The translations under genes were made by a program, and so were the position numbers. Positions 9,126-16,602 of a DNA stretch of 41,232 nt are shown one piece after another. Source of the stretch: DATKZH01 sp964475955 (GTDB lineage: Bacteria; Planctomycetota; Planctomycetia; Pirellulales; Thermoguttaceae); NCBI GenBank assembly GCA_964475955.1, contig CAYYZY010000055.1, positions 1 through 41,232 on the forward strand, read 5' to 3'. Position 1 is the stretch's first letter; every line of letters starts with the position of its first letter. A model generated the notes under the pieces. That model had not been told where the DNA came from. It made no database searches and was given only the letters and a program-made list of their open reading frames with translations.

Positions 9126-9797
9126 TCACCCGGCGTCGCGGACCGCGACTGGGATCCCCGCGAGCAGTTCCGCCCGGCGGCCGGCGACCAGCTCGCGAGC
9201 CTCCGGCAGAACCCGGCGAAAGTCGTCGGGAAGCGGCTCGAACCCCACGCGACGCATCACCTGGTTCAGCCGCGGCAGTAGTTTGGCATCTTCCAGGTAG
9301 TCCCACAAGATGCGCGCCTGGCAAAACCGCGAGATCATCTCCGCGAGCCGGGCCGTGGGCCGGGGCGCCATCCGGTTGACCGCCTGCTCTACCCGCTGCG
9401 GCTCGACCGCGTCGAGCACGCGGTAATACGCCTCCAGGCGCGCCGGCTCGTCGCCCACCAACGCCGCGTCCAACAGCAGCTCGACCACGAGGTGCCCCAG
9501 GAAGCTCGGCCGATAGCCCGACGGCTCCTCGAGCACCTCGCGGAACCGGGCCGTCAACCCCAGCGACAGCTCCACGAAACAGCGGCCCTCGTGGAAGCGG
9601 GCGTCGTCGCCGAGGTGCTGGATCACCCCTCGGGCGACGGCGGCCGTCACCTCGTCGGCGTCCGCGGCCAGCGGCTCGGCGTGCTTGCGCCGCACGCGCA
9701 CCCGGCGATCCACCACCGAAAGCCAATCCGGCACCGCGGTCCCCGCCGCAAAGTACGGCTCGTCGAGAAACGGCAGCGCGTGGGCGAAGTAGTTCAT
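9126..9797 (-). CDS. AcpH-like (DUF479-type) hypothetical protein
   Basis: A 223-residue protein of mostly helical character. It starts MNYFAHALPFLDEPYFAAGTA and contains GVIQHLGDDARFHE and SFLGHLVVELLLD. This arrangement of N-terminal NxxAH and internal His/Asp-containing helices resembles acyl carrier protein phosphodiesterase AcpH and related HD-like proteins, which remove the phosphopantetheine arm from ACP. The similarity is judged by eye and is weak away from these motifs, so the function should be read as unproven. No signal peptide. It lies 89 bp upstream of the epimerase gene on the same strand and may be cotranscribed with it. Confidence 0.6.
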   Translation of the reverse strand: MNYFAHALPFLDEPYFAAGTAVPDWLSVVDRRVRVRRKHAEPLAADADEVTAAVARGVIQHLGDDARFHEGRCFVELSLGLTARFREVLEEPSGYRPSFLGHLVVELLLDAALVGDEPARLEAYYRVLDAVEPQRVEQAVNRMAPRPTARLAEMISRFCQARILWDYLEDAKLLPRLNQVMRRVGFEPLPDDFRRVLPEARELVAGRRAELLAGIPVAVRDAG

Positions 9798-9860
9798 TGG
9801 GGGGGCGCGGAAGCCTCCGGCGTCTTGCGAAACGGAAGCCCAACGCGTTTGCCCTTCCGT

Positions 9861-10310
9861 CTACAGTCGGAGTCGTCGCGTCAGTTGGATTCCGCTTGCG
9901 GCAAGCTTGCGGAATTGCGGAGTGTGGCGAGGGATAGCCACACTGCCGCTTGCGATCCAGAAGAAATCGGCGGGCATGCCCTTCAACCGCCGGGCCGATT
10001 CGGCAAGCCACCGTTTCAGCCAGTCGCGCTTCTTCAGCACCTCTTTCACGTTGTTGGTTGCAGCGGGGTGCACCTCGGCCCACACGACCCGCTCGGGGCC
10101 CTTGGCCTGACGAACGCCGATGCCGTAGTCCCAGCGTGGATCATTCGGATGGGAATCGGCAAGCGCTTCGTCGAGGTTCACGCTGCCTGACAAGCGCCGC
10201 GTGTTCGCACAATCAATCCGGTGCCTGTCGGCGCTGCGCAATGCATTCAAGCCCGGCCGATAGGCGTCTTCCAGGCCCTCCGTAGCGGCAACTGCTTGCT
10301 TGAAACCCAT
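9861..10310 (-). CDS. Small ATPase-linked protein with possible PD-(D/E)XK-like core
   Basis: A 149-residue protein, unrecognised by name. The ATG at 10310 follows the ATPase stop by 8 bp, so the two genes look translationally linked; a longer 5' frame would run inside the ATPase gene. Visible features: PRWDYGIGV with Asp61, VVWAEVHPA with Glu79 and His81, then an amphipathic helix (NNVKEVLKKRDWLKRWL) and a strand FFWIASGSVAI. This strand-strand-helix-strand order with D...ExH resembles a restriction-endonuclease-like core in which the usual Lys is His, but that is inference. The C-terminus is basic. The pairing with an OLD/RecF-like ATPase suggests an effector in a two-gene defence module. 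It could equally be a non-enzymatic partner. Confidence 0.75.
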   Translation of the reverse strand: MGFKQAVAATEGLEDAYRPGLNALRSADRHRIDCANTRRLSGSVNLDEALADSHPNDPRWDYGIGVRQAKGPERVVWAEVHPAATNNVKEVLKKRDWLKRWLAESARRLKGMPADFFWIASGSVAIPRHTPQFRKLAASGIQLTRRLRL

Positions 10311-10318
10311 CGGCTCAG

Positions 10319-11476
10319 CTACTGCTCTGAACTGCTCACGACTTGCGCCACGACGTCGGCCGCTCGCCCGCTGAACTCGGTTAGGCCACCCCAACCGGAT
10401 TCGCCGACGTCGCGCGCCCCGGGATCGAGGTCGGAGATGTCCTGCGTCCTGCCCGACTCCGTATCGAAGTAGTAGACGCGTGCGTCCTTCTCGAGAACGG
10501 TCTCGGCGATCCTACGCATCGGTCCGGTGGCGCGCACGTCGAACAGGTCCAGAAGTCGCCGGGGGTCGGCCTGGTGTTTCTGGCAGACCCGAAGCGCCCA
10601 TACCACGTCCAGCACGTGAGGCGAGTGGGTCGACAGACAGACCCGGTAGCCGCGAGCGAGCAAATCCAGTACGAGCAGCAACACCGTGGAGATCGCCCTG
10701 GGATGGAGTCCCATTTCCAACTCCTCGATCACCACCCAGCGAAGGTCGCCGCGGGTGGCTACCTTGGTTGGCGGGAGGAGCCAATAGAAGCCGAGCAGCA
10801 ACGGCACGAATTCCCGCTGGCCGGCCGACCACACCATGAAAGGAAGAGGATCGCCCGACTTGGAAGGAGTGAGAACGAGCCGTCGCTGCATGCCTTGCCG
10901 GTCGACCTGGAGCCGAAACCGCGAAAACACGGTCTTCAGCAGCAGTTGACGCTCGCTTCCCTTCAACCGGCGAGTCTGCGGGAAGAGCGATTCAGCTCGT
11001 CCGATGTCCGATTCCAGGAGTTGGCGCACCTTTTCGCTGAAATCTCTGACCGCAAAGGGGTCGCCGGGGCTGTAGTCGGCGAACGGGCGCGGCCAACCGT
11101 TTCTCAGCGTCAAGACTCGCTGTGCCGGGATGAAGAACATGGTCTCGGCCGTGTTCTTCTTCTGGCGAGCCACGAGCGAATCGAGTTCGAGTTCCTTGCC
11201 GCGAAAGGAGAGTTGCGACTTCGTCTCACTCCAGACGCTGCCCATCCCCTCGCCAAGGTAGATGTCTAGAAACCGGCGCACGTCCTTGCGCCATTCGAGA
11301 CCGTATCGCTTCAAAGCGGCGAGCACCGCCCCCGTGTCGACCAGCAGTTTCGCGAATTGAAGGAAAATGCTCTTCCCGCTCGCCTGGGGGCCCACGAGCA
11401 CGGTCAGGTCCCCCAGAGTGAGCTCTGCGTGGCGGATCGGCCCGACGTCGGACATCTGAATTGTGGGGGCCTGCAT
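10319..11476 (-). CDS. AAA/ABC-type ATPase (RecF/OLD-like, AAA_21 group)
   Basis: A 385-residue protein from the ATG at 11476. Walker A is GPQASGKS at residues 29-36, an ABC-like signature WSAGQRE lies near 216, Walker B is RWVVIEELEMGLHP ending at Glu251-Glu252, and a switch segment LSTHSPHVLD lies at 281-290. This is the single-chain ABC-ATPase head pattern of OLD, RloA and AriA-type proteins, with an insert between Walker A and signature. There is no TOPRIM domain at the C-terminus, so any nuclease activity must come from the partner encoded 8 bp downstream. It lies 99 bp below the VapC gene. GC is visibly lower than in the flanking metabolic genes, suggesting acquisition. Likely role: ATP-dependent sensor/assembly subunit of an anti-phage module (inference). 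Confidence 0.85.
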   Translation of the reverse strand: MQAPTIQMSDVGPIRHAELTLGDLTVLVGPQASGKSIFLQFAKLLVDTGAVLAALKRYGLEWRKDVRRFLDIYLGEGMGSVWSETKSQLSFRGKELELDSLVARQKKNTAETMFFIPAQRVLTLRNGWPRPFADYSPGDPFAVRDFSEKVRQLLESDIGRAESLFPQTRRLKGSERQLLLKTVFSRFRLQVDRQGMQRRLVLTPSKSGDPLPFMVWSAGQREFVPLLLGFYWLLPPTKVATRGDLRWVVIEELEMGLHPRAISTVLLLVLDLLARGYRVCLSTHSPHVLDVVWALRVCQKHQADPRRLLDLFDVRATGPMRRIAETVLEKDARVYYFDTESGRTQDISDLDPGARDVGESGWGGLTEFSGRAADVVAQVVSSSEQ

Positions 11477-11575
11477 CGCTCTACTCCGGTGGTCGGGGCT
11501 ACGGCCGCCTTCAAGCTCGCGCAACGGACGCTCGCCGACGCCGTTCCGCAAGCGGAAACGTGCCCCGCTGGTTCG

Positions 11576-11968
11576 CTACACGAGGAGCTGCACATGGGGA
11601 TAGGCGGATATCTTGTCATCCGCGGTGACGAGCGGGCACTGATGAATTCGTGCCGTCGCGACGATGATCTGATCCGCCGGGTCCTTATGGAAGGAGCCGG
11701 GCAGACGAGTGGACTCAATCGCAATCTCCGGTTCCAGCGGCAGCAACGTGAGCCCTGGGTACCCGAGAGCCAAGCCCATCCATTCATCTACGGAACGCGG
11801 CAGCCCCAGCCGCCCCTTCTCGACCAACTTCGCCACTTCCCAGCAGGAGATCGCGCTGACTCCCAGACCGGTGGGCTCGTGCCGCCTCAGCAGGGCCGCG
11901 TGATCTTGCGACAGGTGGGCGTCGCCATGGACCCACCACACCCAGATATGCGTGTCCAAAACGATCAC
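11576..11968 (-). CDS. vapC: VapC-like PIN-domain toxin (ribonuclease)
   Basis: A 130-residue PIN-domain protein. The chosen start is GTG at 11968, which overlaps the antitoxin stop as GTGA and gives the canonical MIVLDTHIWVWW N-terminus. An in-frame TTG at 11983 is the alternative. The four acidic PIN positions are present: Asp5, Glu44 in SCWEVAKL, Asp99 in DPADQIIVATA and Asp117 in VTADDKI. VapC toxins are Mg-dependent RNases that cleave tRNA or rRNA when freed from their antitoxin. It is followed by the ATPase pair on the same strand. Identification as a PIN toxin is secure; the RNA target is unknown. Confidence 0.93.
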   Translation of the reverse strand: MIVLDTHIWVWWVHGDAHLSQDHAALLRRHEPTGLGVSAISCWEVAKLVEKGRLGLPRSVDEWMGLALGYPGLTLLPLEPEIAIESTRLPGSFHKDPADQIIVATARIHQCPLVTADDKISAYPHVQLLV

Positions 11969-12162
11969 TCGGATGCCCCCCAATCAGACTCCGCGACGGG
12001 TTCGGTGGGGGCTTCGTAGTGGACGGGGGTGCCTCGAAGCGGATAGCAAGTCGCAGCTTCCCGCTTCGTAGCGGGCGCGCGAAACAGAGCGGGACGCGCC
12101 GGCAGCTTCATTCGCAAGGCCTCCTCGCGGTCACGTATCGGTCGTAGCTCGTCAGCCTTCAT
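11965..12162 (-). CDS. Probable antitoxin partner of the VapC-like toxin
   Basis: A 65-residue protein from ATG 12162 (an ATG at 12177 would add five residues). It has no recognisable ribbon-helix-helix, AbrB or Phd fold by eye. It is basic in the first half (LRMKLPARPALFRAPATKRE) and acidic at the C-terminus (PTEPVAESDWGASE), a split common in small antitoxins in which the tail blocks the PIN active site. The gene overlaps the upstream fusion gene by 11 bp and the toxin start by 4 bp. That overlap, rather than the sequence, is the main argument for the antitoxin role. Confidence 0.72.
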   Translation of the reverse strand: MKADELRPIRDREEALRMKLPARPALFRAPATKREAATCYPLRGTPVHYEAPTEPVAESDWGASE

Positions 12163-13225
12163 TCCTGCTACCCTCATGCCTCGACCCTGATGGTGCGGCC
12201 GTGGGGTCAAGCGCCATAGCCGCCGCCCAGCGTACGTTGGCGTGAAACAGGGTCAGACGCAACTCTTGAACGACTCTCTCAACAAGCGGAAGATTCGCCG
12301 CAGTCCAGTCGGCGAAAGGCACCCACAACCGCAACGGCCGCTTCAGCCTGTCGGCCAGCTCGAGAAGCATCTCTACGAGTCGCCGTCCATGTCCCTGCCC
12401 ACGATACTGCGGACGCACGAACAGCTCTTCCACGTCGAGGAAGCCTTCGCGGTGCACCGCAAACGTCCAGCCGATGCGTTCTTCACGGGCTCCGTGGTAT
12501 ACTTCGCGCCCGTGGATCGTGTCGCCGCCGTGGAGGGAGTTGCCCAGGAAGTCCAACTCGCCCCAGCCCACGGTTTCAATGTGATCGGATGTGTAGTACC
12601 CCGGCAAAGTACCCACACCGCGCCACGTCCATGCCGAAACAAGATGCTTATCGAAGTACTCAAACGGCAGGAAGCCGAAACCTCCGCTTCCCCAGTCGTG
12701 GCCCCAACTGTTTGCGAACACGAACCCTCCACGCAGGCGATCAAATCCCAGCAACTTCACGGCGTGACTCCCGACGATTTCGTCCTGGGAGTCGGGCACG
12801 CGTATGACGCCGTCTTCCGCGTCGAACCACTGCGCGGTGATCTCGAAAGCCGCATTCGCCGGCTGCAGGTGGCCAAGTACGACGCAACAGTCATATGCTG
12901 ACCGTATCCTCTCGTAATGGTGCGTGCGCAGCGACTTGGCCTTCGCATCGAGCCCGGGAGGCTCTGGCGGCGGCCACGCATCGCGCGACATGGCGCGCGG
13001 CCAGTCAGCTTCCAGGATCTGGCCCCAGCCGCATGCCACGCGCATTACGGTCACCAGCCAAGCTCCCGTCTCAGGATCGCCGGGATAAGTCCCCTCTAAC
13101 TGCCGGCAACGTACGAAGTTGTACTGCGCCGAGGTATGCCCGACATGTTCAACCTCTGGGGCGGGCGCGCCGGCCGCCTGAAGCATCAACTCCTCGGCTG
13201 TGATTGGCCGTGTCCCCGAGTTCAC
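12152..13225 (-). CDS. Papain-like (C1) / GNAT acetyltransferase fusion protein
   Basis: A 357-residue two-domain protein. Residues about 30-210 look like a C1 peptidase: SHAVKLLGFD contains the His (154) and FANSWGHDWGSGGFGFLP contains the Asn (172) and the conserved NSWG. The expected active-site Cys before Trp is not seen; the best-matching stretch is PETGAWLVTVMRVA with Ala55-Trp56, so the protease may be inactive. Residues about 225-340 are a GNAT domain with acetyl-CoA loop RPQYRGQGHGRRLVEMLL. The start is GTG at 13225, without a clear ribosome site. The frame stays open for about 110 bp upstream without ATG, so the 5' end is uncertain and a truncated or frameshifted N-terminus is possible. 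The 3' end overlaps the antitoxin gene. The low-GC composition matches its neighbours below. Function unknown. Confidence 0.8.
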   Translation of the reverse strand: MNSGTRPITAEELMLQAAGAPAPEVEHVGHTSAQYNFVRCRQLEGTYPGDPETGAWLVTVMRVACGWGQILEADWPRAMSRDAWPPPEPPGLDAKAKSLRTHHYERIRSAYDCCVVLGHLQPANAAFEITAQWFDAEDGVIRVPDSQDEIVGSHAVKLLGFDRLRGGFVFANSWGHDWGSGGFGFLPFEYFDKHLVSAWTWRGVGTLPGYYTSDHIETVGWGELDFLGNSLHGGDTIHGREVYHGAREERIGWTFAVHREGFLDVEELFVRPQYRGQGHGRRLVEMLLELADRLKRPLRLWVPFADWTAANLPLVERVVQELRLTLFHANVRWAAAMALDPTAAPSGSRHEGSRNEG

Positions 13226-13506
13226 AAAAGCGACTCCAGCTGGCCCCGAAAGCTCGTGCGATGGTCCATGGACCTCTTCTTCTCGCCTCCCCGTCCGCCG
13301 TGGAGACCTCCAGTCGCGAGCAAGGACGACAGTGAACGTCCTGCACCTCTATCTGCAATGGTAGTTCCGCGCCGACTCGCCGACAAGCCGGCGCAACCCC
13401 CAACGCGCTCGCGAAACCGCTTCGCCGTCCTCGACCGCAGGGCAAAGGCGCGCTCCGGACGACGGCCCTGAAGCGCGGCGCGCGTGCATTCCCGTCTAGC
13501 CGTCGC

Positions 13507-14673
13507 CTACCCCGGTATCTCCAACCACTTGCCCTCCCGGGCGCTCTGGAGCACCGTGTCGCAGACCTGCTGGGTGCGCATGGCCTGCTTCATGTCGGGC
13601 TGGAAGGCGGGGCCGCCCTCGAGGCTGGCCAGGAAATCGGCGAAGCTGTTGAGGAACGTGTGCTCGTAGCCGATCGTGCAGCCCGGCACCCAGTAGTTCT
13701 TCATGTAGGGGTGCTCGAAATTGGTCACGTGGATCCGCTGCCAGCCGGTGAGGTGGTCTTCGATCTTCTTGCCCGTGTCGGGATCGGCGTAGCGGAAGAA
13801 CTCGAGGATGTGCGGGTCTTCCAGGTCGAAGTAGATCCCGCCGCGCTCGCCGTTCATCTCCATCGTGCTGTAGTTCTTTCGCCCCCGTGCGTAGCGCGTG
13901 CTCTCGAACGTGCCGATGGAGCCGTTGGCGAAGAGGGCGAGGAACATGCAGGCGTCGTCGATGTCGACCTTCTCGACCTTGCCCGTGTCGGCGTGCTGCC
14001 GCTCCTTGATGAACGTCTCGGCGTGGGCGACCACGCGTTGGATGGGGCCGTTGAGCCACTCGGCCGTGTCGATCGAGTGGGCCAAGAGGTCGCCGGTCAC
14101 GCCGGAGCCGGCCACCTTGGAATCGAGCCGCCAGAGGGCCATGCCGCCCTGGGGCACGTCGGCGCCGATCGTGTAGTCCTGGTTGTAGGTCGCCCGGTAG
14201 TGGAAGGGGCGCCCCACGCGGCCCTCGTCGATCAACTGCTTGAAAAGCGCGATGGCCGGCACCCGGCGATAGTTGAACGAGACCATGTTCGGCACGCCGG
14301 CCTTCTCGACCGCCTCGACCATTTCCTTGGCCTCGGCCACGCTCATGGCCATCGGCTTCTCGCAGACGATCATCTTGCCCGCCTCGGCGGCCGCGATGAC
14401 CATGTCGTGGTGAAGGAAGTTGGGGGCGCAGACGTCGACCAGGTCGACGTCGTCCCGCTCGACGATCTTCCGCCAGTCGGTCTCCGTCGACTCGTAGCCC
14501 CACGTGGCGGCGAACTCCTCCAGCTTCTCCTTGTCCTCCGGCCGGGCGTAGGCCGCCTTCAACACGGGCCGGTGCTCGCGCGGGAAGAAGTGGTTCACCT
14601 GGAGCCAGGCGTTCGAATGCGCCCGACCCATGAATCCGCAGCCGAGCACGCCGATGCGCAGTTGTTTGGCCAT
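13507..14673 (-). CDS. Gfo/Idh/MocA family NAD(P)-dependent oxidoreductase
   Basis: A 388-residue cytoplasmic oxidoreductase. The Rossmann fold is marked by IGVLGCGFMGRAHS (residues 8-20), followed by DVCAPNFLHHD and the family EKP motif with Lys106 in VCEKPMAMS. NYRR at 134-137 and GDLLAHSID (194-202, His199, Asp202) are typical of the catalytic C-terminal domain. Family members oxidise or reduce hydroxyls of sugars, inositols or derived acids; the substrate cannot be told. The start ATG is preceded by GAGAGGATTCC, a good ribosome site. The gene is 88 bp downstream of the TOPRIM gene on the same strand and functionally belongs with the isomerases at 8.2 and 17.4 kb. Confidence 0.93.
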   Translation of the reverse strand: MAKQLRIGVLGCGFMGRAHSNAWLQVNHFFPREHRPVLKAAYARPEDKEKLEEFAATWGYESTETDWRKIVERDDVDLVDVCAPNFLHHDMVIAAAEAGKMIVCEKPMAMSVAEAKEMVEAVEKAGVPNMVSFNYRRVPAIALFKQLIDEGRVGRPFHYRATYNQDYTIGADVPQGGMALWRLDSKVAGSGVTGDLLAHSIDTAEWLNGPIQRVVAHAETFIKERQHADTGKVEKVDIDDACMFLALFANGSIGTFESTRYARGRKNYSTMEMNGERGGIYFDLEDPHILEFFRYADPDTGKKIEDHLTGWQRIHVTNFEHPYMKNYWVPGCTIGYEHTFLNSFADFLASLEGGPAFQPDMKQAMRTQQVCDTVLQSAREGKWLEIPG

Positions 14674-14761
14674 TGTGGAATCCTCTCAATGGTTGAAGGG
14701 AAGTCGTTTTCTAGTCCAAGTTGTTCGGAATGCGGGGACGGCGAGCGCCGACGTTGGCGTT

Positions 14762-15433
14762 TCAGTCTACAAGTGCGCTTTGCACCCAGTCAAGGAAGGG
14801 CTGCACCGCCGGATCGTTGGCGTCCAACCGCGCGTCGGCCCGGATCGCCTGCCCCATCGGCCGCCCCGGCCGCTCGCCGATGGCCAACCAAGCGTGAACG
14901 CGGGCTTTGGGATGATGCTGCGCGCTGAATCTCCTCTGCTCCGTGGGGATCGAATCGAGAAAACCGTCAACAAGCGGCAGCATCTCGTCGTCTTCGCGAA
15001 CCAGTCCGGCGACGAAGTCCTCGAGCATCCCGTTCGACCGATTGTCGGGCATGACCCAGGCGCCGAAGCGCACGGAACGGGGTGTGCCCTCGCGCAGCGA
15101 CAGATGGAAGACAATCCCCTTGGTATCGTGCTTCTCCGGAGTTTCCTCATGCCCCGCCTTCACCAGGCGTGAACGGATTGCCTCCCATCTCGCTTCAGGG
15201 CCCTTGTCGTTCGCGTCGACGACGACCGCCAGACACTCCAGTTCGGTGGAGGCCAGCCAATAGGGAATCGACTCCAGGAGCCCATCCAGCCCCCCGTTCT
15301 CGCCTGCATTCCCGTTGGCTTTGGGAATTTCCACCCTGAAGACCTCGGGGACCCCACGCACCTCGAAGAGGTTCGACACCACGTGCAGATCGTCGTTTCC
15401 CTCGACCAACAGAACGCGCTTGCCCATCGTCAT
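14762..15433 (-). CDS. DUF3226/TOPRIM-like protein paired with AAA ATPase
   Basis: A 223-residue protein from the ATG at 15433, overlapping the ATPase stop as ATGA. The N-terminus RVLLVEGNDDLHVV (Glu11) and LAVVVDANDKG (Asp73, Asp76) fit a TOPRIM fold, the metal-binding core of OLD nucleases, topoisomerases and DnaG. The order matches DUF3226 (RloB/DUF4435-like neighbours). The C-terminal half (FGAWVMPDN...MLEDFV, FSAQHHPKARVHAWLAIG, DWVQSALVD) is the usual helical tail of DUF3226, with a conserved W-MPDN segment. Translational coupling to the ATPase strongly implies one complex. By analogy with AriB of PARIS it could be the ATPase-released effector. That role is inference. Confidence 0.85.
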   Translation of the reverse strand: MTMGKRVLLVEGNDDLHVVSNLFEVRGVPEVFRVEIPKANGNAGENGGLDGLLESIPYWLASTELECLAVVVDANDKGPEARWEAIRSRLVKAGHEETPEKHDTKGIVFHLSLREGTPRSVRFGAWVMPDNRSNGMLEDFVAGLVREDDEMLPLVDGFLDSIPTEQRRFSAQHHPKARVHAWLAIGERPGRPMGQAIRADARLDANDPAVQPFLDWVQSALVD

Positions 15434-16602
15434 CGCACCTCGATCGCATTGCGGACCACGATGGGCAGGCCTTCCCGATCGACGATCACCGCCCCGGTTT
15501 GCTCTTCCCCTTCCACCTTCTCCAGGCGAACCGCCAGGCCGTCGTTTTCTTCGTCCTCGGCGATCGCCTCGGCGAAGCCCTTCAGGCAATCCCACGAGTG
15601 CGTGGTGGCGAAGACCTGAACGTCGAGCAGGCGCGCCGTGCGGAAGATGAATCGCCAAAGGTCAGCGTGCAAGGTGTGGTGGATACCTGATTCGACCTCA
15701 TCGATTAGTACGAATGGAAACATGTTGGTTCTGTACTCGCCGTCCGCCGCGTGCTTCGCGTAAACGGCGGCGTACTCCAACACGACGGCTAGCTGGAACA
15801 TGCGAACGACGCCGTCTCCCAGCGACGCCAGGGGGATTGGCTCACCATAACCTTCGACCTTTGCTACCGGCTTTCGCCCCGCATTCTTGCGGCCGTCGCT
15901 AACGAAACGGACTTTCCTCACGAGGGCCACGGGTTGCATCGCGTCCACAACGCGGCTTTCCCCCCCCTCGGAGAGCGAGACAGCATCCCACCAGTCCGCC
16001 ATCGTTTGTTGAAGCTCCTTCTGCAGGCCGATACTTCGTAGGTAGGGCGGGTCGTGCGGAGGCTCCGGCACCCTGAACTTGTTGGTTCCGCGCGCGATCA
16101 TGTATCCCCAACGGCCCTCCCAGTCCACATGGCAATTGAGACGACCTGAAGTCATCCCTAATCTGGGCCGTTCGACAGGTGAATACCCGGTCGCTTCGTC
16201 AGATTGGCCCGCTGGCTCGACCTCGAAATCCGCAGTCGCGGAGAAGGCGCCCTCGTGATCTCCGACCTCCCCGATTACTATGGCATCGCCCCGTTGCGGA
16301 TCGCGCCCGTGGAACAGGGAGTGCAACAGAAGGATGCCCTCGCCGTTCGGTAGACGCGCGATTTCGTCTCGCCCATCAAGTATCGACATCACGGTAGGCG
16401 GCGGCCAGATCGATCCGTACAACCGCAGCGCCTCCAGCAGCGTCGTCTTTCCCACGTTGTTCTTCCCCAGGATCAGGTTCACCCGGCCGAGGCGCTCGAT
16501 GAACAGGTGGGAGAACGTGCGGAAGTTCTTGATTTCGAGGCTGGTGAGCACGTCTGGATTCCTCAGGTCGGCCTTGCCGGGCGCAAGCGGTCGGCAGGGC
16601 AT
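15430..16602 (-). CDS. AAA ATPase of split OLD/PARIS-like cassette
   Basis: A 390-residue protein. The ATG at 16602 directly abuts the DUF4058 stop (TGAATG). A GTG at 16551 would give a more typical N-terminus (LTSLEIKNFRTF) and is a real alternative. Walker A is GKNNVGKT at 46-53, signature LASLGDG is near 258-264, Walker B is FVLIDEVESGIHH (Asp301, Glu302), and the switch His is in FATTHSWDCLKG (His335). This is the AAA_15/AAA_21 layout of OLD, RloA and AriA proteins without a fused TOPRIM; that domain is encoded by the next, overlapping gene. It belongs to a three-gene unit with DUF4058. It is only distantly like the ATPase at 10.3-11.5 kb (different Walker A and insert), so the two are not recent duplicates. 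Confidence 0.9.
   Translation of the reverse strand: MPCRPLAPGKADLRNPDVLTSLEIKNFRTFSHLFIERLGRVNLILGKNNVGKTTLLEALRLYGSIWPPPTVMSILDGRDEIARLPNGEGILLLHSLFHGRDPQRGDAIVIGEVGDHEGAFSATADFEVEPAGQSDEATGYSPVERPRLGMTSGRLNCHVDWEGRWGYMIARGTNKFRVPEPPHDPPYLRSIGLQKELQQTMADWWDAVSLSEGGESRVVDAMQPVALVRKVRFVSDGRKNAGRKPVAKVEGYGEPIPLASLGDGVVRMFQLAVVLEYAAVYAKHAADGEYRTNMFPFVLIDEVESGIHHTLHADLWRFIFRTARLLDVQVFATTHSWDCLKGFAEAIAEDEENDGLAVRLEKVEGEEQTGAVIVDREGLPIVVRNAIEVR

Noticed and set aside
9037..10083. 5' extension of the ketose 3-epimerase frame to 633 residues
   Set aside because: The extension is antisense-like to, or overlaps, the AcpH-like gene, while ATG 9036 has a good ribosome site and gives the family N-terminus.
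14674..15658. Longer 5' start for the TOPRIM-like gene
   Set aside because: The added residues are Arg/Gly-rich shadow of the ATPase gene; ATG 15433 overlapping the ATPase stop gives the canonical start.
10319..16602. Idea that the two AAA ATPases are recent duplicates of one system
   Set aside because: Walker A (GPQASGKS against GKNNVGKT), signature and switch segments all differ, and their partner proteins are unrelated.
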